Assembly: GCF_000014885.1 (NCBI RefSeq)
Contig: NC_011566.1
Span: forward strand, 1,798,001 to 1,862,000
Length of the DNA stretch: 64,000 nt
DNA from: Shewanella piezotolerans WP3
GTDB taxonomy: Bacteria; Pseudomonadota; Gammaproteobacteria; Enterobacterales; Shewanellaceae
Direction of reading: 5' to 3'
The translations under genes were made by a program, and so were the position numbers. Below, piece after piece: positions 54,162 to 63,791 of the stretch. The notes beneath the pieces are model-generated. The model was not told the origin of the DNA. It saw only the letters and a program-made list of their open reading frames with translations, and ran no database searches. Every line of letters starts with the position of its first letter. Within the stretch, counting starts at the first letter, position 1.

Positions 54162-55826
54162 TTAATAAGCACTATCGTGAACCGATTGCACTGCACGGCC
54201 TGAAGGGTCAATTATCCCCTGTAGGCTTTCATCCCAAGCCAGTGCTTCAGGCGTCGAGCAGGCAACTGATTTGCCACCAGGTACTGTTTCAGCGGCACTT
54301 GCAAGCGGAAAGAGCTCTTCAAAGAAAGTACGATAGAAGTAGCCTTCTTTTGTTTCCGGTGTGTTGTATGGGAATCTAAACTTAGCGTTAGCCAACTGAA
54401 GATCATCAACGTTAGCTGCAGCATGATCTTTAAGGCCATCAATCCATGAGTAGCCTACACCATCACTAAATTGCTCTTTTTGGCGCCAAGCCACTTCTTT
54501 TGGCAATTTATGCTCAAAGGCCTCTCGTAGGATATGCTTTTCAATTTTGCCGTTCTTCGACATTTTAGCTTCAGGGTTAGTGCGCATGGCCACATCCATA
54601 AACTCTTTGTCCAAGAAGGGGACACGTGCTTCTAGTCCCCAAGCTGCCATAGCTTTGTTGGCACGTAAGCAGTCAAACAGGTGTAGTTTATCTAGCTTAC
54701 GTACTAACTCTTCATGGAATGCTTGTGCATTGGGTGCTTTGTGGAAGTATAAGTAACCACCAAATAGCTCATCAGCCCCCTCGCCAGATAACACCATTTT
54801 AATACCCATGGCTTTAATTTTTCGCGCCATTAAATACATGGGCGTTGCAGCGCGAATAGTGGTGACATCGTATGTTTCGAGGTGGTAAATCACATCTTTG
54901 ATAGCATCAATGCCATCTTGGAAGGTAAAGGTAATTTCGTGGTGAATAGTGCCAATTGCATCGGCAACTTTCTTCGCCGCAATTAGATCTGGTGCGCCTT
55001 CAAGGCCGACTGCAAAAGAGTGCAGCTGTGGCCACCAAGCACTGGTTTCACCATCATCTTCAATACGTCGTTTAGCGAATGTTTGGGTAATTGCTGAAAT
55101 AACCGAAGAATCTAAGCCTCCAGAAAGTAATACGCCATAAGGAACATCAGACATCAACTGACGTTTAACTGCTGCTTCTAGTGCATCACGCACCTCTTCA
55201 CTGCTGGCTGGGTTGCTTTGAACTGCTGCAAACTCACGCCAGTCACGCTGATAATAATGAGTTAACTCACCGACTTTGCTTGATAGATAGTGGCCCGGAG
55301 TAAAGGTCTCGACAGTTTTACATACTGGCATCAGTGCTTTCATTTCCGAAGAGATATAGAAGTTACCTTCAGCATCTCTGCCGGTATAAAGCGGGATGAT
55401 CCCCATGTGATCGCGACCGATTAAATAGGTGTCTTTTGCTTTGTCATACAACACAAAAGCAAAAATTCCGTTGAGCTTATCTAAGAACTCAGTGCCGTAT
55501 TCTTGATAGAGCGCTAAGATTACTTCGCAATCTGAGTTGGTTTGGTAACTGTATTTGTCACCGAGTTCTGCTTTAAGCTCTTTGTGGTTATAGATCTCAC
55601 CGTTAACGGCTAAGACGATAGTTTCATCTTGGCTAAGCAATGGCTGAGCGCCGTGTTCAATATCTACAATCGCTAAACGTTCATGAGCGAGAATAGCTTT
55701 GTCACTGCTATAGATCCCAGACCAATCAGGTCCGCGATGACGTAGTAGTTTTGACATTTCGAGTGCGACTTGGCGCAATGGCGTCGAGTCTGATTGAATA
55801 TCTAAAATAGCGAAAATTGAACACAT
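54162..55826 (-). CDS. asnB: Asparagine synthetase B (glutamine-hydrolysing)
   Basis: 554 residues, standard AsnB length. The N-terminal amidotransferase domain begins MCSIFAILD with catalytic Cys 2, and has the conserved RGPDWSG loop and NGEIYNH. The synthetase domain carries the PP-loop SGGLDSSVISAI (about residue 230) and GEGADELFGGY. ATP-dependent amidation of aspartate with glutamine as the ammonia source. ATG 55826 is preceded by about 370 bases of non-coding DNA up to the next gene. Confidence 0.96.
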   Translation of the reverse strand: MCSIFAILDIQSDSTPLRQVALEMSKLLRHRGPDWSGIYSSDKAILAHERLAIVDIEHGAQPLLSQDETIVLAVNGEIYNHKELKAELGDKYSYQTNSDCEVILALYQEYGTEFLDKLNGIFAFVLYDKAKDTYLIGRDHMGIIPLYTGRDAEGNFYISSEMKALMPVCKTVETFTPGHYLSSKVGELTHYYQRDWREFAAVQSNPASSEEVRDALEAAVKRQLMSDVPYGVLLSGGLDSSVISAITQTFAKRRIEDDGETSAWWPQLHSFAVGLEGAPDLIAAKKVADAIGTIHHEITFTFQDGIDAIKDVIYHLETYDVTTIRAATPMYLMARKIKAMGIKMVLSGEGADELFGGYLYFHKAPNAQAFHEELVRKLDKLHLFDCLRANKAMAAWGLEARVPFLDKEFMDVAMRTNPEAKMSKNGKIEKHILREAFEHKLPKEVAWRQKEQFSDGVGYSWIDGLKDHAAANVDDLQLANAKFRFPYNTPETKEGYFYRTFFEELFPLASAAETVPGGKSVACSTPEALAWDESLQGIIDPSGRAVQSVHDSAY

Positions 55827-56199
55827 AGGTCACTCCAAAAAATGTCAGTCTTGATCTCAATTGAGTATTACTCTGCCATCGAAATCCATAACTTTCAAAT
55901 TAGGGATTGGTGATTTCTTACCTTTTTGGTCTTTTTTGTGGGTAATTCGTTATTTGTTTGGCGCTAAAAATGATGAATAAGCAATTTAAGTGGGGTTTTC
56001 TTGGTTTATGTTTATCTTTGTGGGGGCTGAGCTAGTTGTTAATGGATAAACGGCAACGAAGTATCAGTAATCAGAGATAATGCAGTTTTAAGTGAATTAA
56101 GTGACATTTTTCGCATAAACGCATTATTCGTCGGCAAAATAAAATAAAAAACGCCCGATATAACTTCGGGCGTTGATGTATTTATGTACTAAGGTGAGC
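55827..56199. other. Intergenic region between asnB and the M28 gene
   Basis: Contains the asnB promoter on the minus strand and, at 56150-56174, the terminator of the gene transcribed toward it. No other frame with a ribosome site was found. Confidence 0.4.
56150..56174 (-). terminator. Terminator after M28 peptidase gene
   Basis: AACGCCCGA (56150-56158) pairs with TCGGGCGTT (56166-56174); the A-run 56138-56149 is the T-run on the minus strand. Confidence 0.85.
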
Positions 56200-57846
56200 T
56201 TAGTTGTTGTCGGTTTTGGCGGGTCTTAATGAGTGAAACTCAGTGCCGCTGAAATAACCCGGCCAGTCACTATTATTACCCAGTACAGCTGCTGCATCGT
56301 AGTAAACAGCTAAGTCTTCTAACGCTCCACTTAGATCCCAATTTTCCCGATATTCATCACATACGCTGTGGTAACAGCCTTTCATCTGTTGTTTCATCAT
56401 TGCTTTGTATTCTGCAGTCGCTTCATCAACAGGGATGCTTCCGCCTCCTGCAAATACTGCGGGTACCCCATATTTGGCGAAACTAAAATGATCTGAGCGG
56501 AAGAAACCGCCAGATTCAGGGTGCTTTTCGCTCTTGGCGGTACGGTTTTGAGTCTCGACTGCAGCGATTAAGTAATTTTCTAATTCTGACTTACCTTTAC
56601 CTACGATAGTGTAGTCGGTGGTACGGCCATAAATATTGGTGCTATCTAAGTTAAATACAGCCACAGTTTTGTCTAATGGATATACAGGGTTTGACGCATA
56701 AAAACGTGAACCCAATAAGCCTTGTTCTTCACCTGTCGTTGCAACAAAGGTCACAGAGCGGGCAAGTGGATTGCCATTTTGAGCTTGCTTGGCAAATTGG
56801 CGAGCGATTTCTAAAATACCAGCAGTACCCGATGCGTTATCAAGTGCGCCGTTATAGATCTGATCGCCATCTTTGCTCGGATCTAGACCAATATGATCCC
56901 AGTGTGCAGTGAATAAAATGTGCTCATCACTGCGACTTTCGCCAGGTAGAGTCGCAACCACGTTATAACTATTGGCATATTGCGCTTTATTTTCGAATGA
57001 AATAGAAGCAGTTTGATTCAGTGGAATATTAATCGCACTGCTTGCAGCGCGGTCTGATATGGTACTTAGCGACAGCCCTGCTTTATCAAATAGCTTAGTA
57101 GCTACATCAAGAGTCATCCAACCTTCAACTTCTATCCATTTTGCTTGCTCATCTTTGCTACGAACAAGATCTTGCTGAGCGCCAGTCCAGCTGTTTTCGA
57201 CGACAGACCAAGGGTACGAAGCCGGTTCGGTATCGTGAATGATGATTGCGCCTAGGGCGCCTTGACGGCTTGCTTCTTCAAACTTGTAGCTCCAGCGGCC
57301 GTAATAGGTCATTGCTTTACCGTTAAACTTTCCTGAATCAGGCAAAGCGAAGCCGGGATCGTTCACCAGTATTACCGCTATTTTTCCGCTCATGTCGAGA
57401 TCTTGGTAATCGTTCCACTGGTACTCAGGGGCGTTGATACCATATCCCACAAACACTAGCGGTGCATTGGCAATATCAATTTTGCTCACATCATGGCGAC
57501 TACCAATAACCACATCTTGACGATGCTGTAATTGCATATCACCTAGCTGAATAGATTGCTGCTCTGAAGCGGTATAGGTCACCATAGGTACAGCTTGTAG
57601 GTAATCTTTACCATTTGGCTTATCTAACCCCATCTCAGCAAAGGCTTTACTAAGGTAATCCAATGTTAGTTGTTCGCCCTTAGTAGTAGGGGCGCGGCCT
57701 TCAAACTCATCAGAAGCAAGGGTTTTAATATCTAAGCGAAATCGGGATTCATCAAAAGTGACTTTCTCTGGTGTGACAATATCTGTCGTATGTTGGCTAC
57801 AAGCACTGAGTAGAGCAAGTGCACAGACTGGAAGCAAAGTGCGCAT
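56200..57846 (-). CDS. M28-family zinc aminopeptidase, lipoprotein
   Basis: 548 residues. Lipoprotein signal with lipobox LSAC (MRTLLPVCALALLSACS). A PA-like insert occupies about 130-250; the M28 domain follows with zinc/catalytic residues visible in FTAHWDHIGLDP (His), ALDNASGTAG (Asp), TTGEEQG (Glu-Glu), FNLDSTN (Asp) and RSDHFSFAKYG (His). ATG 57846 has AGGA seven bases upstream; TTG 57849 is less likely. Probably an outer-membrane-anchored or periplasmic aminopeptidase. Confidence 0.9.
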   Translation of the reverse strand: MRTLLPVCALALLSACSQHTTDIVTPEKVTFDESRFRLDIKTLASDEFEGRAPTTKGEQLTLDYLSKAFAEMGLDKPNGKDYLQAVPMVTYTASEQQSIQLGDMQLQHRQDVVIGSRHDVSKIDIANAPLVFVGYGINAPEYQWNDYQDLDMSGKIAVILVNDPGFALPDSGKFNGKAMTYYGRWSYKFEEASRQGALGAIIIHDTEPASYPWSVVENSWTGAQQDLVRSKDEQAKWIEVEGWMTLDVATKLFDKAGLSLSTISDRAASSAINIPLNQTASISFENKAQYANSYNVVATLPGESRSDEHILFTAHWDHIGLDPSKDGDQIYNGALDNASGTAGILEIARQFAKQAQNGNPLARSVTFVATTGEEQGLLGSRFYASNPVYPLDKTVAVFNLDSTNIYGRTTDYTIVGKGKSELENYLIAAVETQNRTAKSEKHPESGGFFRSDHFSFAKYGVPAVFAGGGSIPVDEATAEYKAMMKQQMKGCYHSVCDEYRENWDLSGALEDLAVYYDAAAVLGNNSDWPGYFSGTEFHSLRPAKTDNN

Positions 57847-58268
57847 CAATATGTCCTGTTATTGTTGTTTTAGACTTTTGTGTTGAGGTTTTGTTGTTCT
57901 ATAGGGGGCAATAATGGAGGAAAAGCGCCTAGCTTGACAAGAGTTAGCTGTTGAAGAAAGTGTTACTCGATATTGCATCTGGTATCGAAAATTAGCCAGC
58001 CTATAGCAAACTGAGTAAATTTTAGAGTAATCGTTCAGGTTTTGAGGGTTTTAAAGCGAAATACATCAGGCTTTCATTTATTTCGCTATTTTGTCATGTA
58101 GCAGAAAATTGCCGTTTGGCGGTTGATAGCTTGAGCAGAGCCGCTCAGGTCCTTTGGTAATGACTGTCAACAGACTTAAACGACGACGTACCTGCACCTG
58201 AGGTGTTCTTGGCCGTGGGCAGCATAATGCTTATGGCTGTGATTGTGGTCATAAATAACCTTTAACTA
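57847..58268. other. Intergenic region, no supported gene
   Basis: About 420 bases. One 35-codon frame (58145-58252, minus) starts with ATG but has no convincing ribosome site or recognisable product. Otherwise nothing notable. Confidence 0.4.
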
Positions 58269-58916
58269 TTAGCTTTGATTGTAGCTCGCATATTCGACCC
58301 ATTCAGGAAGAGTGCGAGGATCTCCATAGGATTTAAAGAACTTAGGTGACGATTGTGGCGCTCGGGTTCCAATATTCGCTTCGCACCACATATTAAGCTT
58401 GTAATGGCTTGAGTATCCCTCATGGGTATACGCATCATATGCTTTGTGAGCATGTTTCCAAAAATTGTGGTCGATGCGGCCTTTTTCTGCCAAGAAAGGA
58501 TAACGAATTACTCGAATTTTAGTGTTATCGATGACTGTATTGGCCATTTTTATTAGCAGTTCAGCCAGAACTTCCGAACCGATATCCTGAATCGTTAAGG
58601 TTTCAATAGCTGTAATTTCGGCACCAACTAAACTGATCACCCGGTTACTTAACGCCGTGGTATCAATTGTTTGGATCAGTTCATAACCAATGGTATCAAG
58701 CAAGCGATAAAGCTCAAGATCCCACTCTGTTTCTGTAAACTTCCCTGCTTTTATAGCAGATTGAAGTTCTCTGTTTTTCTCACTTTGGATCACCAAATGT
58801 TTTTGTAAAGCAGGATACTGCTTTAGCGCTTGTGGAGAAACTTGGCTAATTAGATCAAGCAATTTGCTTTGATCTGTAATTAACTCTGCAAATTCTAATT
58901 TGGCGTCTTGATCCAC
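58269..58916 (-). CDS. Hypothetical soluble protein
   Basis: 215 residues from GTG 58916 with GAGGACAACACA upstream. Helical N-terminal two-thirds (KLLDLISQVSPQALKQYPALQKHL and later VLAELLIKMANTVIDNTKIRVIRYPFLA) and a C-terminal part with aromatic residues and GTRAPQSSPKFFKSYGDPRTLPEW. No signal peptide or membrane segment. I do not recognise it. Same strand as the lactate genes, 334 bases away. Confidence 0.75.
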   Translation of the reverse strand: MDQDAKLEFAELITDQSKLLDLISQVSPQALKQYPALQKHLVIQSEKNRELQSAIKAGKFTETEWDLELYRLLDTIGYELIQTIDTTALSNRVISLVGAEITAIETLTIQDIGSEVLAELLIKMANTVIDNTKIRVIRYPFLAEKGRIDHNFWKHAHKAYDAYTHEGYSSHYKLNMWCEANIGTRAPQSSPKFFKSYGDPRTLPEWVEYASYNQS

Positions 58917-59023
58917 TGTGTTGTCCTCATCTTTGTATCTGAGTAATGACTATACTCGTGCTACGTAAATATGCCTGTTTCAGAGGCATTGTGCCAGTTC
59001 AATTCTAGGCGCATTAATGTAGA

Positions 59024-59154
59024 AATGGTTATTCCCTTTTCAAATTAGTGCACAACGAAGTGGGCTGGCATAAAGCCTTCTGCGATGGGCGTTTTTTATA
59101 TAAAAAGCATGGACTTTACTCAGTGTTATTGATTTTACCAAGGGAATGACCATT
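59024..59154. repeat. Inverted-repeat element sharing a 15-mer with the MITE-like element
   Basis: AATGGTTATTCCCTT (59024-59038) and AAGGGAATGACCATT (59140-59154) are inverted repeats (14 of 15). The first is the exact reverse complement of AAGGGAATAACCATT (41113-41127) inside the element at 40937-41199. Sequence outside the arms is also partly symmetric. A dispersed repeat family is likely. It lies in the 333-base gap 58917-59249, which has no gene. Confidence 0.6.
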
Positions 59155-59249
59155 AGTCGCAATCAATGCCGTGATTAAAGTCCATTAAACTCCCACTGAA
59201 TGCTGCATTTTCAAGTAGGACGGGTATAAATCATTATTTGTAACGGTAC

Positions 59250-62069
59250 TTACCCACGGCTGCACTCTTCAAGCAGGTAAGCGAGATGACGGTATGGGAT
59301 GCCGCTATGTTCAGTTAGACCCACTTCACACATACGGTTTGCGTAATACCCCTCACTGACATCAACTGGGATCAGTTTCTTAATATTGCGCAGCGCGCTG
59401 GCATTGATCTCTGGCTTATAGAGGCCTTTCTCACCCGCGTAACCACAACATTCGATTCCGGCAGGACGAATGACTTGATGACAACAAGCATCCGCTATTG
59501 CGGTCATTATAGGTTCAACCTTCATGGTTCTTGCGCTACAGCCAAGGTGCAATGCCGCATGGGATTTCTTCTTAATGGTCAGCTTCGGCATTAATTTATC
59601 ATGCATGAACTCAACCAAATCCACTATCTCTACTTTTTCAGTTAGTGTTGGATCTCCCGCTAAAGTACGTTTAGTACACGACAATGCATCAACGATAACT
59701 GGCAGCTTTCCATCTTGTGTCATGGCTGAAACAGCTTGGATCAGTTCGAGACGTTTAGCGTCAGCGTTGTTAAAGTCTCCCTTTGACTCCCACATTTGAC
59801 CACAGCACAAATCGCGGGTCTTAGGTGGAGTGATCACGTTATAGCCTGCGCGCTCCAGTAGTGTGACAACAACTTCAGGCAGTGGTCGCTTATCGGTATC
59901 GACAGGTGTTGGGCCGAAAGTACGTCCGCCACATGCAGGGAAGTAAACGACGGTTTCTTGTCCGGGAATGGGTGCAGATACCTGCGGTAGTTTGCCGCCT
60001 TTAGGGAAAGAAGGGTTCCAGTAAGGCACTTCATTGCTGAGCAGTCGGCCAGCTTTCATCATTGTTCCGGTGATCCCCTTGCCGGTGATTTTATGGATCA
60101 CACCCAACATATCAAAACCAGCACTGATCACGCCATTGACGGCGCCAAAGTTATTGGCCTGAAAATCAAGGAACTTTTGCTGACCGCGACTGATCGATGG
60201 CGTTCTTAATTTACGCACCAGCTGGCCCATTTTATTATCGACTGGGCAGGCAATAGTACACAGCTGACAGGCGGCGCAAGTATCGATTACATCGTACTTC
60301 GCAGCAGCGCGCATATTATCGGCAGCTAGATGATCGCCAATTTGCTCCAGGCGAGCAATTTCACGTAAGGTCGCAATGCGCTGACGAGGAGTAAGGTTTA
60401 GTGCTGATGTTGGGCAGGTCTTTTCACAGAAACCACACTCTAAACATTTATCGACAAAGTCATCGACGACAGGACAAGGTTTAATGTTCTTAACGTGGAT
60501 TTTGGCATCATCGTTTAAGATAACCCCCGGGTTTAATATACTCTGAGGATCAAACAGTTGCTTGATGCTTTTCATTAGCTCATAAGCATCTTGACCCCAC
60601 TCCATCTCAACATAAGGCGCAACTGCGCGACCAGTGCCATGCTCCGCTTTCATCGAGCCGTCGTACTTATTAATGACCATATCGGCTATTTCGTCCATAA
60701 AGGCATGGAAATTGTCGATATCCTCTTTGGTTGAGAAGGTCGGTGTGATGATGAAGTGGAAGTTCCCCGCCAATGCATGGCCATAGATACAACCTTCTGG
60801 ATAACCAAATTTGTGCATGAGTGCGGTAATGTCACTCGCGGCGGTGGCTAAGTGTTCAAGCTCGAATGCAACATCTTCGATAATAACTGATGTGCCTTTA
60901 GGACGCTCACCCGCAACAATGGGGAACAAGCCTTTACGCATCGCCCAATATTCGCCATATACAGCGGCATCGTCGGTAAAGCTGATCGGCCGTAGAAAAT
61001 CAAATCCTTCGAGTTTGGCAATCACATCTTTGGTGTAGCCATCTAAAGTATCGGCGTCATCGGCACGAGATTCAATCAATAGGATAGCCGATAGTGGTGG
61101 AAGTTCTGATAGCCAATCTGGCATACCTGGTTTACCGGTAACTGCTTTAATTGATGGCCAGTCGAGAAGTTCTGCGGCAGCGACACTTTCGCCATTGAGT
61201 AGCGGAATGGCGCGAGATGCGTCTTCCATATTGTGAAATACAGCGAGGGCTGATGCCTTAAACTTGGCTTCGTTGACCGTGTGGTAGGTGACTTCGTTGA
61301 TGAAGGCCAATGTACCTTCCATGCCGACCATCAAGTGATTGATGATATCAAACGGATCGCTGAAATCAATTAGGGCATTAATGCCATAACCGGTGGTGTT
61401 CTTGATTGAGAATTTCTTACGAATTTTTTCAGAAAGTACTAAGTTGTGACGCGTTTTATGTGCCAACTCGTGCACTTGCTCAAGCATTTGTCCATGAGAT
61501 TTGGCGAAGGCGACTTTAGATTTTTTACAACCCGTGTCGAGTTCGGTACCGTCGGCGAACAATAACTTGGCTGAGGCGATGGTTTGGTAGCTGTTTTGCG
61601 CGGTGCCGCAACACATGCCAGAGGCGTTGTTAGCAACAATACCACCAATCATGGCTGAGGCTATAGTGGCAGGATCGGGACCTATTTTTCGGTTAAGTGG
61701 CGCTAATACTGCGTTGGCATCTGAGCCAATGACTGCGGATCCAAGGGTGATCTTTTTTGCATCGTCGCTAACTTCAATCTTTCTAAACCCGTCATGGCCA
61801 AGAATGAGCAATATTCCTTCACCTAGTGCCTGACCGGCCAAGCTGGTGCCTGCTGCGCGGAAAGTGACTGGCGCATTATGCTTACGGGCAACGTCTAAAG
61901 TACGCTTTACTTGGTCCATGTCTTCGGCATGAACAACCACTTCTGGAACAATTCTAAAGTAGCTAGCATCGGTCGACCAAGCGAAGCGGCGCACATACTC
62001 ATCTGTGACAGGCTTTTCACCTAATTGATTGCGTAAATCACTAATTACAGCTTTATAATTTATCGACAT
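59250..62069 (-). CDS. dld-II: FAD/iron-sulfur D-lactate dehydrogenase, Dld-II type
   Basis: 939 residues. N-terminal FAD_binding_4/FAD-linked oxidase (about 1-480, starting around HAEDMDQVKRTLDVARKHNAPVTFRAAGTSLAGQALG), then two ferredoxin-type 4Fe-4S sets (CLECGFCEKTCP and CAACQLCTIACPV), then two CCG (Cys-rich) domains (ACGGRTF...DLCCGQ and LGCSARTM...ECCGYAGEKG). This is the architecture of the Shewanella quinone-linked D-lactate dehydrogenase that yields pyruvate. ATG 62069. Co-directional with and downstream of the lactate permease. A membrane anchor is absent, so association is peripheral. Confidence 0.9.
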   Translation of the reverse strand: MSINYKAVISDLRNQLGEKPVTDEYVRRFAWSTDASYFRIVPEVVVHAEDMDQVKRTLDVARKHNAPVTFRAAGTSLAGQALGEGILLILGHDGFRKIEVSDDAKKITLGSAVIGSDANAVLAPLNRKIGPDPATIASAMIGGIVANNASGMCCGTAQNSYQTIASAKLLFADGTELDTGCKKSKVAFAKSHGQMLEQVHELAHKTRHNLVLSEKIRKKFSIKNTTGYGINALIDFSDPFDIINHLMVGMEGTLAFINEVTYHTVNEAKFKASALAVFHNMEDASRAIPLLNGESVAAAELLDWPSIKAVTGKPGMPDWLSELPPLSAILLIESRADDADTLDGYTKDVIAKLEGFDFLRPISFTDDAAVYGEYWAMRKGLFPIVAGERPKGTSVIIEDVAFELEHLATAASDITALMHKFGYPEGCIYGHALAGNFHFIITPTFSTKEDIDNFHAFMDEIADMVINKYDGSMKAEHGTGRAVAPYVEMEWGQDAYELMKSIKQLFDPQSILNPGVILNDDAKIHVKNIKPCPVVDDFVDKCLECGFCEKTCPTSALNLTPRQRIATLREIARLEQIGDHLAADNMRAAAKYDVIDTCAACQLCTIACPVDNKMGQLVRKLRTPSISRGQQKFLDFQANNFGAVNGVISAGFDMLGVIHKITGKGITGTMMKAGRLLSNEVPYWNPSFPKGGKLPQVSAPIPGQETVVYFPACGGRTFGPTPVDTDKRPLPEVVVTLLERAGYNVITPPKTRDLCCGQMWESKGDFNNADAKRLELIQAVSAMTQDGKLPVIVDALSCTKRTLAGDPTLTEKVEIVDLVEFMHDKLMPKLTIKKKSHAALHLGCSARTMKVEPIMTAIADACCHQVIRPAGIECCGYAGEKGLYKPEINASALRNIKKLIPVDVSEGYYANRMCEVGLTEHSGIPYRHLAYLLEECSRG

Positions 62070-62100
62070 GGACTTATCTCTTTATTCGTTATTTTTAAGC

Positions 62101-62133
62101 TCAATCAGAGCCGAAATAGGTGGCTCTGATTGA
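62101..62133 (-). promoter_or_regulatory. Intercistronic stem-loop between lldP and dld-II
   Basis: Perfect twelve-base stem TCAATCAGAGCC (62101-62112) and GGCTCTGATTGA (62122-62133) with a nine-base loop. On the minus strand it falls between the permease stop and the dehydrogenase start and lacks a T-run, so RNA stability or partial termination is more likely than full termination. Confidence 0.6.
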
Positions 62134-62147
62134 TCGGGTATCACGGT

Positions 62148-63791
62148 CTAGAAGCCACCCCAAAGGAAGGCGATAGTGCCCGCTGTCATGGCGTACGCCA
62201 AGGCTACCGGCATGGTTTTACGAATAATTTCAGACTCTCTTCCTGCCATACCAACAACGGTTGCAGCGGCAACGACGTTCATTACACACATCATGTTACC
62301 GGCGTTAGCACCAATCCCCTGCAGTGCCAGTACCATAGCTTGGTTCATGCCAATGCTGTCGGCGACGCTATACTGGAGACCGGAGAACATCATGTTAGAG
62401 AATGTGGCGCTGCCAGAGAGGAAGGCACCAAAAATGCCAACAATCGGGGCAACCCAAGACCATACCGCTCCCATGCTGCTAGCCAAGGTATCAGCGAGGG
62501 CGACAGGCATAGAAGCCAGTCCAGAACTGTTGGTTCCTGAGTTTAAGAAAATCTTTACCATCGGCACTGACGCGCCCAGCGAAATAATGGTCGGGATCAT
62601 TGAACTGCACGATACCGTGATTGATTCTTTGATGGCTTTTTTGTTCATTTTGAACAGGAAGAAACCTAAGATACACACCGCGATAAAGAAGGCACCAGGT
62701 GCATAAAGAGTCTTAAATCCAGCACCTAGCTCCGTGCCTAGCAGGCCAGTCCACTTGACGTTAAAGCTCAGTAACCATGTTTTTAGTGGCGCAATAACAC
62801 GAGACAGCACTAATAAAGCGGCCATGATGATGTAAGGAGTCCATGCGGCAATTTGCGAGAACTTCGTTGTAGAGGCCACCTTCGTTTCTTTTTGACCGTC
62901 GTTTTCAGCAAAATCATTCCAAGGAGTTTTAGGCAGCAAAATGCCTTTCTTAGCTACGGGAATAACAATCGCCATACCTATAAGCGCACCGATAACTGAT
63001 GGGAACTCAGGGCCGGCAACATAGTTAATGATCCAAGCTGGAACCGTAAATGCTAGTCCGGCAAAGAGTGCGAATTTCCATATGGCAAAACCTTCGGCGA
63101 ATGATTTGTTACGACCGAAAAAGCCAGTCAATAAGGACACCATAACTAGCGGGATAAGGGTACCTGTTACCAGATCGATGGTGATCATGTGCATAGCGAT
63201 GAACTGGGCATAGTCGGCAAAACTGCCACCATGTTGAGCAATTTGTTCTGCCGCCATATTGACGCCGCCAGAAGTTAAGCCTTGCTCCATACCAAATAAC
63301 ACGGGAAGGCCAATTGCACCGAAGGATACCGACGCAGAGTCCGCAATCAGGGCTACAACTGCAGCAGCAATTGGGGGAATACCCAGTAACACTAGTAAAG
63401 GTGCGCCAATGGCTGCAGGAGTACCAAAGCCAGCACTGCCTTCAATGAATGAACCAAACAACCAACAGATAATGATGACCTGCACACGGGCATCTGCGCT
63501 AATATTGGTAAAACCTGCACGAATGGTATCCATCGCACCTGAATATTTCAGTGTATTAAGCAGAAACACTGCACCAAAGATAATACTTAAAGGTGTCAGT
63601 GCTGCTAGCAAGCCTTCAACCACAGATGCAGCTAGAAAGGTGGTATCCATCTGCCAGACAAACACGGCAGCAAGGCCTGTTAAGACTGCAGAAATGGGCA
63701 TTGCCCGTGATGCAGGCATTTTCAGCAATACTAAAAAAAGCATTACGCTGATCACCGGCGTTAAACTCGCGAGTAGTTGAATAAAGTTCAT
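62148..63791 (-). CDS. lldP: L-lactate permease, LldP/LctP family
   Basis: 547 residues, about 13 membrane helices, no signal peptide. Family blocks: FGSFIEGSAGFGTPAAIGAPLLVLLG near 115, SASVSFGAIGLPVLFGM, and NMMCVMNVVAAATVVG near the C-terminus. Proton-coupled uptake of lactate, glycolate and related acids; feeds the D-lactate dehydrogenase downstream. ATG 63791 has GAGGCCCCC upstream on its strand. A weak CRP-like sequence (TGTGACCATGGTCGAC, 63883-63898) lies about 90 bases before it. Confidence 0.93.
   Translation of the reverse strand: MNFIQLLASLTPVISVMLFLVLLKMPASRAMPISAVLTGLAAVFVWQMDTTFLAASVVEGLLAALTPLSIIFGAVFLLNTLKYSGAMDTIRAGFTNISADARVQVIIICWLFGSFIEGSAGFGTPAAIGAPLLVLLGIPPIAAAVVALIADSASVSFGAIGLPVLFGMEQGLTSGGVNMAAEQIAQHGGSFADYAQFIAMHMITIDLVTGTLIPLVMVSLLTGFFGRNKSFAEGFAIWKFALFAGLAFTVPAWIINYVAGPEFPSVIGALIGMAIVIPVAKKGILLPKTPWNDFAENDGQKETKVASTTKFSQIAAWTPYIIMAALLVLSRVIAPLKTWLLSFNVKWTGLLGTELGAGFKTLYAPGAFFIAVCILGFFLFKMNKKAIKESITVSCSSMIPTIISLGASVPMVKIFLNSGTNSSGLASMPVALADTLASSMGAVWSWVAPIVGIFGAFLSGSATFSNMMFSGLQYSVADSIGMNQAMVLALQGIGANAGNMMCVMNVVAAATVVGMAGRESEIIRKTMPVALAYAMTAGTIAFLWGGF

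Noticed and set aside
54155..54170. ATTGGTATTA next to asnB as a MITE end
   Set aside because: Only half of the repeat is present and no partner inverted repeat is near.
58145..58252. 35-codon minus-strand frame
   Set aside because: ATG start but no ribosome site and no recognisable motif.
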